A program made the position numbers and the translations under genes. Under the pieces are notes generated by a model that ran no database searches, was not told the origin of the DNA, and was given only the letters and a program-made list of their open reading frames with translations. From Ipomoea triloba (taxonomy: Eukaryota; Streptophyta; Magnoliopsida; Solanales; Convolvulaceae), in the NCBI RefSeq assembly GCF_003576645.1, contig NC_044919.1, forward strand, positions 22,269,057 to 22,333,056: a stretch of 64,000 bases of DNA. The letters run 5' to 3'. How positions within the stretch are numbered: position 1 is the first letter of the stretch; the number at the start of each line of letters is the position of its first letter. This document shows, piece after piece, positions 57,380-64,000 of the stretch.

Positions 57380-57923
57380 GTACACAAATTTAGACGGGTA
57401 CTTTGACTTTATAATTTTATATATTTTAATTTTTGTTGTTGAGGCATACCAATTACACGTCATTGGTCAAAATTATCTTTTAATTTCTTTCGTGCAGTAA
57501 TATTTTTTAAATATTTTTTTTTTAGTACTACTGATAATTTTAAATCAAAATTTAGTTATTAACATTTGCGTTAAACAAATGCACAAAATATTGTAACACA
57601 TTATCACTATCATAATTCTAATATTTCAATTTAAGCTAATCGTTGATCACATGTAGTATTTTATATGATCAAAATATATGTGACTCCTCAAGTTTAGTGA
57701 TTTTGCATTAAGGCTTTGTTTGAAAACTTAGAAAATATTTTTCGAAAAATGATTTTTAGAAAATGACTCATTTTTTGAAAAATATTTTAATTTTCTATTG
57801 TTTGGCGGAAGTTAAGGAAACTATTTTTTCTGTTGGGCTAAAAGTTAAGAAATTGTATTTTTCCTTTTTGGTTTATTTTATTGAAAATAACATATTATTT
57901 GTTATAATAATAATAATAGTAAC

Positions 57924-57962
<39 letters not shown>

Positions 57963-58530
57963 CTATAATCTAAAAATATAATAAGTACGAATGAAGGTTA
58001 TATAATTCATTTATGTCCGTTTTTTCGGTTAAATTTTTTTATACGTTAGGCTATAAAAGTTGTACTTTACTATATTTTGCCCAAACATACCCTTATCATT
58101 ATAATTTTCGTTATCTTTTTCACTATTGTTACCATGCACATACATCCACCATATATTTTCTTATCATCTTCTTCAATAATAATAATAATATATACACATT
58201 ATAATATATTGGAGTTATATATTAGTTATTTCCTAAAATATAAATATAAAATTTATAAAAATATTTTATATTATTATTATTTTTAATAATTTAAATATCT
58301 AAAATCTAAATAAATTTAAAATTTTAATATAAAATATTAATATTAGGTACCTATTATTTGTGCATCGAGCATCAAAAAATACTAGCATAAACATAATAAG
58401 TCTCAATCAAAGTTATATCCCTAACTTATGTTCATGTTTTTAGTACTAACCATTTTGCACATTGTGTTTTTAGAGTTATACTAGACAATTTTTTGGACAA
58501 AAATACCCTTATCATTATAAATTTTGGGAA
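57380..58530. other. AT-rich DNA with MITE fragment and (AAT)n
   Basis: 57713-57830 resembles the MITE end at 53829. (AAT)n at 57905-57963. No gene; short frames here are artefacts of low complexity. Confidence 0.5.
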
Positions 58531-58726
58531 AAAAGTGTCAAATTGGCCCCTTAAGTGGGGTGGATAGTGCAATTAGGCCCCATATCTGAAAAAAGCTCCA
58601 TTCAAGCCCCCTAAACCTGCAAAAAAGTGCAATTGAGTCCAACATGACTTGTTTATCAGGTCAAATTCAGTTAAGGGGCCTAATTGCCCTATTCACCCGA
58701 CTTAGGAGGCCAATTTGACACTTTTT
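58531..58726. mobile_element. Short MITE with about 55-bp TIRs
   Basis: AAAAAGTGTCAAATTGGCCC at both ends in inverted orientation, with GTGCAATTAGGCCCC inside. Total 196 bp. Confidence 0.75.
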
Positions 58727-59346
58727 CATTTTTTATTTTATTTTTTAAAATAAATATTTTTTATTTATTAAAAATATTATTTATTTTTAAATATTAAAAA
58801 AAAAAAATCGGCAGTGCCAACTTGGGACTGCCACTTTTGTTTTGTTTTGTTTTTTTTTTTTTTGTTTTAAAATTTTTATATTATTAAAAAAGTTTTGTAA
58901 AATTATTTTAAATAATTTAAAAATAATTATTTTATATAATTTTAAAAAAAAAACAAAAAATTACATTTTTCGTCAATAGATTATAGGGTAATTGTAAAAT
59001 GCGTTCCTAAGTATTAGTCATATTCACTTTTTACTTGCAAATATAATACATTTTACTTGCACTTCAATGTTCAATTATTTACAAAAATATCACTGCATTT
59101 TTTTTAAATCAGTGTTTCTAATCCGTTAGATCTGAACACGTGAACGGATGACATATATTCTCACTCTTTCCTGGGCGAGTAGTTCGCACCTGAATGCACT
59201 CCTATAATGTTTGTTTAATTTTATTTTTGGATGATCCTATTTTTTTTGTATGTGGCGCCTATTTGTATTTTTTTCTGTGGTTGTTTTTAAATTTGGGGGC
59301 TGTTATTGTAATTTTATGGTGATTTGTGCATGATTCGAGTTTAGTA
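58727..59346. other. No recognised feature
   Basis: AT-rich with homopolymer runs. Confidence 0.4.
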
Positions 59347-59354
59347 ATCCCGAG

Positions 59355-59868
59355 CACTATTGTAAAAGTCGGCGCCTAGGCGCTAGGCGCCCCTAGGCCG
59401 TTCTGCTTTCAGTGCTAGGCGGTAAAATATCGGTCGGCCGCCTAGGCGGCAAAATCGGCCTAGTCGGCCTAGGCGGCCAACTCGGTCAACTCGGCCGAGT
59501 TGGCCGATTTTGACCGAGTTATTCCGATTTTTACTGGTCGTTTGAGTCAGACTGCTACTGTAAAGTTTTAAACTTTAAACATTTAATTTATTTCATTAGT
59601 TAATACATTTTATTCATTGATTCTATAATCCAATTTATTAATTAATAATTATTCATTTATTTGATTTATTTCATATTTCATTAATTAACAAACATTATTA
59701 CCATATCCTGATATTTTTTATAGTTTGCTACTTTGAATCATTGGATGATTGATTGAATGTTGAAAACTGCAAGTCTGCCATTGTTTTTTTTTTGTGCCCG
59801 CCTAAGCCGCCTAGGCGCTAGGTGCTACCCGGGCGCCCGACTAGCGCCTAGCGCCTACTGCAACCATG
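59355..59868. mobile_element. hAT MITE with perfect 8-bp target duplication
   Basis: 514 bp flanked by ATCCCGAG (59347-59354 and 59869-59876). Ends CACTATTGTAAAAG and, inverted, CATGGTTGCAGTAG. Both ends are packed with GCGCCTAGGCG palindromes; the middle is AT-rich. Confidence 0.88.
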
Positions 59869-59913
59869 ATCCCGAGTTTTTCTATTGTTTTTTGTTTAAA
59901 CTTCTCTTTTTTA

Positions 59914-60252
59914 GAGCATCCTTAATAGTGAGGTCTTTTTGCGATTTTTGAGAAGTTTTTGTAAGTGTAATTAGGAAAGAGAAAATGGAGGAGAGGTAAA
60001 AATAAAAACAAATTTGATTTAAAAAAAAAATCCGTCTGACCAGCCCAGCGAGTGCATGCACTGCACGAGCCCGCTGGGCGCCTGCTGTGCGTGTTTGCTT
60101 CATCGTATTATATATTTTCCTGATGCTACAATGCTGTTCCAAGGACCTCAAATAATAGAAGCACTTCTACTTTCTCTCTCCTACACTCTCTATCCTCCAT
60201 GTAGACCTGCACTGAATCAAAAACCTAAAAAAAACTTATGATGTTAATGCTC
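59914..60252. mobile_element. Tourist-like MITE with TTA target duplication
   Basis: Inverted ends GAGCATCCTTAATAGTG and GAGCATTAACATC, with TTA on both sides. Same general type as 26992-27290. Confidence 0.72.
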
Positions 60253-60483
60253 TTATTTGAGTTGACTGGTTTATTCACTTCACACGTAGTTTCTTTTTTT
60301 CTTTTTTTTCGTCATTATTTGGAAATGCACACACTATTCTGAAAAGTTGCATTGACAACATGCCACCTACTTGGTGCACTACAACCTATCCTAACTCTCA
60401 CATATGAAAAAATGTTCATTTCACTCCATGGTCAATTTATTTTGACCATTGAGTGTTTTTTTGAGGAAGACCATTGAATGTTT

Positions 60484-60559
<76 letters not shown>

Positions 60560-60780
60560 ATAATTTTCATACAATCCTACTCTTTCAATATAATATTCTT
60601 AAATTACACTTCCTCTCAATCTCTCCCAATTCAAAATGTCTATTGACCATTGACGGTAGTATTGTTACCAGTATGTATTTTGTATTATTGATTGATCTGA
60701 GTACAATGAGCAATACAATAGTATTATGTGTAGTAGTTTTTGTGTGTTAGAATGTCCCCCCCCCCCCTCAGTACAACATG
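60253..60780. other. Spacer with microsatellites
   Basis: (TA)n at 60490-60535 running into (GTAT)n to 60560, and a C run at 60757-60767. No gene. Confidence 0.6.
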
Positions 60781-60969
60781 TCACCACTTATACTCCAGCT
60801 GCAACGACTCTTCTTCTGTGAGTTCTACGGTAGTGGAGCCGTTGATAATAACTCTCCTCTTCAATGTGTAGTTTTTGCATAACTGGTGGTCGCTCGTCTT
60901 CTTTGGGTCAATGCTTTTGGTTCGGGTCGGGTGCTGTTGCCCAATTACTCTGTCACCAGTCCCCCCCAC
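60781..60969 (-). pseudogene. Ty3-gypsy gag fragment, duplicated
   Basis: The minus strand encodes GDRVIGQQHPTRTKSIDPKK, then TSDHQLCKNYTLKRR. The same block lies at about 61955-62075. Short, unlinked to other domains. Confidence 0.45.
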
Positions 60970-61329
60970 TCCCTAGCCAGCGAGAGTGGTTAACGTAGCT
61001 TGGGAGTAATCTTTCTGTTTTTTACCGCCTCCTTTGATCCGGCATCCACTTTGTCTGGTACGCTCCCTCTTCAAGTGTTTTTTTTCGAACGGTAAGAATT
61101 GTGGCCGAGGCACAGGGACTCGGCCGATCTTCGCCGAGGCACCGGACCTCAGCCATGGCCAAGGTGCGGGACCTCGGCCATTTTTTTTTCTTTTTTCAAA
61201 TGGTAAGAATTGTGGCCGAGCACGGCCTCATGGAGCCTCGGCCGATCTTGGCCGAGGCACGGGACCTCGGTCATGGCGTTTTTTTTTTTTTTTGGTAACG
61301 AATCTAACCAAGATGGGCCATCAATGAAT
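60970..61329. repeat. GC-rich tandem duplication of about 112 bp within gypsy remnants
   Basis: GGTAAGAATTGTGGCCGAG occurs at 61090 and 61202, each followed by TCGGCCGATCTT.GCCGAGGC and GGACCTCGG and a poly-T run. Confidence 0.75.
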
Positions 61330-62110
61330 AACATGTTTTCTATGTTGCGCGGGTTCCTCCTCTAATACATTGTCTCTTGCTTTCATGCCTTGATTGTACC
61401 TTCTCTTCTTGCTGTTGGGCGCGGAAGGCTCAGGGTCCTCTTCCTTTCGCCACACATTTCCGGGTTGGCCTTGCTGTTGATACTATCGCTGCACTGGATA
61501 CTTAACAAATTGAGGAAAATACCCATTCTGCACTAGTTCCTCAACTTGCCCTTTTAAAGTGTGACACTCGTCAGTGGCGTGACCAACCTGTCGGTGGAAC
61601 CGGAAGTATTTGGTTTGGTCCTCGCTCGGAGAAACTATCATGCATTATGAGGGAAAATGCATCATTCCCATTTCCTCAGCGTGACTTAAAATCACGCTAA
61701 TCGAATGAGTAAGCGGTGTTAAATGTCACGGCGGGGCGAAACGAGGCCGCTCGTAATCTCTCCTCTTCGTCGTGGATGACTTGTTTGGGCGCGGTGTCTG
61801 GTTGGTCAAACAAACTTTAATAGATCGTCCACTACTCCTGCCTTCCTCCTCATCCCTCTTCTTTCTATCAGCCTCCTCTATCTCGGCATAGCGGTTTGCT
61901 GTCTTCATTAGCTCCTCATAAGTGCGCGGAAGATGAGTGTTCAGTGTGTAGTCGCTAATAATAACGCTCCTCTTCAATGTGTAGTCTTTGCATAACTGGT
62001 GGTCGTTTGTCTTCTTTGGGTCAATACTTGTGGTTCGGGTTGGGTGTTGTTGCCCAATTACTCTATCAACCATAAACATTTCGATAATGATAATTGGGAT
62101 GTTGGTAATA
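61330..62110 (-). pseudogene. Ty3-gypsy Gag remnant
   Basis: The minus strand, in order: THLPRTYEELMKTANRYAEI, EEADRKKRDEEEG, PRFAPP, then after a stop KYFRFHRQVGHATDECHTLK and QVEELVQNGYFPQFVKY, then a basic tail. This order (Gag helix, then a C/F-H-x-H zinc-knuckle-like region followed by LK.Q.E.L...G) is typical of plant gypsy Gag. Several stops and the loss of the first cysteine (FRFH for CRFH) show decay. Confidence 0.75.
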
Positions 62111-62329
62111 TGCCAATACAATAAGCTCACGGCTCAACTGAAGTGTTTCATGAATACCTTTGTAGAAATTTAGATTTACGTGATTCTCAAATACATCTTT
62201 AACTTCGTGCAAACTTGGTTGAACACATATGAACTATTAACAAAAGTTCTTTTTGTAATTGTATTAATTGTATTTGATTTCGAATTTTATTTTTGAAATT
62301 ATGTATTGCAGATATATAATATAATATAA

Positions 62330-63147
62330 AGCAATTTAAGAAGTGTCAAAATAAGTACACAGCTGAATTTGATAACGCAATTAGTGAACACCTCCTAATC
62401 TGCGGGGCCACGCCTAAAACTTTTTCACTAAAGCTCAACCCACTGGTTTTTACAATTACAAGGTTCAACAAATTACAAAACTAGGTCTACCACCTATTTA
62501 AACATTAACCTTATAAAACAACTCTATGAAAAAGTTACATGTACAGTTTGAACTAATTCTACCAATTAAACAAACTATAACCAACCTGAATTTTAACACA
62601 ACTTGTACTGAAATAATTTGGAGCTGATTTTTCTGGATAGTACACCAATCTTTCCCTGTATTGAAGTTTCTTCGCAGCACCTCACTAACTATATATATGT
62701 ATTTGAAACACTAAAACTTCGATTTTCTTCATTGTGAATGAGCGTATTTATAGTATTGCGTTATTTCCTATTCTCCTTGATTCATGTACGAATGATGCCA
62801 TGATCATTGCATTTCTTTTTCCTTTGCGCCACGATCACACACACATTCCATTTCCACAATTTGCTTAATCCTATTTCATGAATTTTTGGCCAGGCATTTC
62901 ACTACCTCTTTTTGCACCACATTCCACACATGTACACATGATGCATGCATCCATTATTTCTTTTTCTCACTTTAGTCCACAAGTGCATGCATTTCATTTC
63001 CCTTTCACTTTGCATAATTCATATTTACATGCATATGCATTCATACACTATTTCCCACGTACCATTCAGTAATTTTGTTTGATTTCATAGGCCTATTTTC
63101 ACTAATCAATTTCATTTGATTTCATATGCCAATTTTCCATACTAACA
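62330..63147 (-). mobile_element. 3' LTR of a minus-strand Ty1-copia element
   Basis: On the minus strand the LTR begins TGTTAGTATGGAAAATTGGC at 63147, directly after a polypurine tract. It has a TATA box (62745-62753) and a GC-richer R/U5 part (GGCGTGGCCCCGCAGATTAG near 62410). The downstream end is uncertain, about 62330. The internal coding part lies beyond the window. Confidence 0.6.
62745..62753 (-). promoter_or_regulatory. LTR TATA box
   Basis: The minus strand reads ATACTATAAATACGCTC, about 395 nt into the LTR. Confidence 0.5.
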
Positions 63148-63161
63148 ATCTCTCCCTTTGG
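63148..63161 (-). other. Polypurine tract of the minus-strand copia element
   Basis: The minus strand reads CCAAAGGGAGAGAT followed by TGTTAG, the standard copia layout. Confidence 0.75.
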
Positions 63162-64000
63162 CATATGTTGATCAAACAAACACATGGCATTTTCTCCCCC
63201 TCAATTCATACCAGGTATCCCCCTCAATTCATACACAAATGTACATCAAGTTCTCTCCCCCTTAATTGATACACAATCTCCCCTTTAATCATAGCATGTC
63301 TCCCCCTTTTGATAAACATTAGCCAAAGGTAACATAGCCACAACAGTATGTATTGAATAATGCAAGAAAATTCAACTAAGAGCATGCAATTGATAAGATG
63401 TGGATAAATATTGAAATTTGAGAATTTCACAAAGGGGGGATATATAACAGGTATATCAACATGAGAGCTCCATAAGTATAATGATAAAGCACGGAAATAA
63501 CAACACTGGAAAGCTTTCACACCAGACTCTTCTCAGGTCCATTTGGAACCATATTAAGTACCGAGTAGCCCTCTTCCAGGTAACCAGTTTAAGGAATACT
63601 TTTCACTAGATAGCTTTCACTCCGGGCTGTTCTAGGGTCCTTTTGAACCGTAGCAGACACCGGGTAACCCTCTTCTAGGTAAGTATGTCAGAAATGTTAA
63701 TGGAGCACTTTACACTAGACAGCTTTCACTCCGGGCTGTTCTAGGGTCCTTTTAAACCGTAGCAGACACCGGGTAGCCCTCTTCTAGGTAATCAAGAAAA
63801 GTATCCACTGGTAAGAATGTGTTTGAGAGGATGGAGCAATCATATAATTTAGGAGTAGAAAATTAAGAACTTAGGGCTATTATGATGAGCAGGAAGTTGA
63901 GTGGGAAACGAGCAACAAGCTTTTTGAATCAGTGTAAGAGAACTATCCACAAGCTATCAATAAAATGCTCTAGATGAACTACTTGCAAAAATCAACACTA
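63162..64000 (-). mobile_element. Copia 3' untranslated region with tandem repeats
   Basis: Non-coding internal sequence of the same element. AGCTTTCACTCCGGGCTGTT-type units begin at 63512, 63612 and 63721 (spacing 100 and 109 bp), each with ACCGGGTAGCCCTCTTC. CTCCCCCT tracts at 63195-63310 are purine-rich on the element strand. It runs off the window. Confidence 0.55.

Noticed and set aside
57763..58286. Short hydrophobic frames rich in I, Y and F
   Set aside because: Composition effect of AT-rich DNA and the (AAT)n tract.
61034..61327. 97-residue plus-strand frame with repeated FFSNGKNCGR
   Set aside because: Follows from the 112-bp tandem duplication inside gypsy remnants.

Overview
This window looks like nuclear DNA from a flowering plant, probably a dicot. 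It is AT-rich and packed with Ty1-copia and Ty3-gypsy LTR retrotransposons, Mutator, hAT and Harbinger elements, SINEs and long (TA)n runs. It also holds two intron-containing coding regions with GT-AG splice sites. I cannot name the species from sequence alone. The assembly is a draft. It has two N gaps (767 and 338 bases) and four single-N joins (8433, 10767, 16243, 32579); at least two of these create false duplications.

Layout. 1-13430 is a minus-strand Sirevirus-type copia element with an LTR, primer-binding site, gag, the end of pol, a small ORF and a long downstream ORF present as two diverged partial copies. 13431-19156 is a plus-strand copia element, probably the one the Sirevirus inserted into; its pol appears twice because of the join at 16243. 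19157-22550 holds gypsy LTR material, including a solo LTR with a near-perfect 5-bp target duplication. 22560-23995 is a CYP94-like P450 pseudogene split by a MITE that carries a row of stem-loops. 24803-26633 is an intact four-exon BAP31-like ER membrane protein gene (129 aa). 28808-29038 is a possible small membrane protein gene.

27-36 kb is a cluster of TIR elements and SINEs, several ending inside (TA)n microsatellites. 34615-45536 is a nested long inverted repeat. Inside it lies a complete-ended 5.2-kb Mutator-like element (38498-43723) with 209-bp TIRs and a perfect 9-bp target duplication. It carries a crippled transposase gene and a convergent, intact-looking GRF zinc-finger membrane protein gene. 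46.3-47.7 kb is a tandem array with a period of about 243 bp.

The most interesting gene is at 49558-50793 on the minus strand. It is an intronless secreted precursor with 15 copies of an IDA-like motif (LPKGSPVPPSAPS) in a nearly regular 24-residue repeat. IDA-family precursors normally carry one such motif, so this reads as a poly-IDA-like peptide precursor with an altered C-terminal end to each motif. 51-64 kb is again repeats: a SINE with a 15-bp target duplication, several MITEs, a roughly 90-bp tandem array inside a TIR element, a decayed gypsy gag, and the 3' end of another minus-strand copia element.
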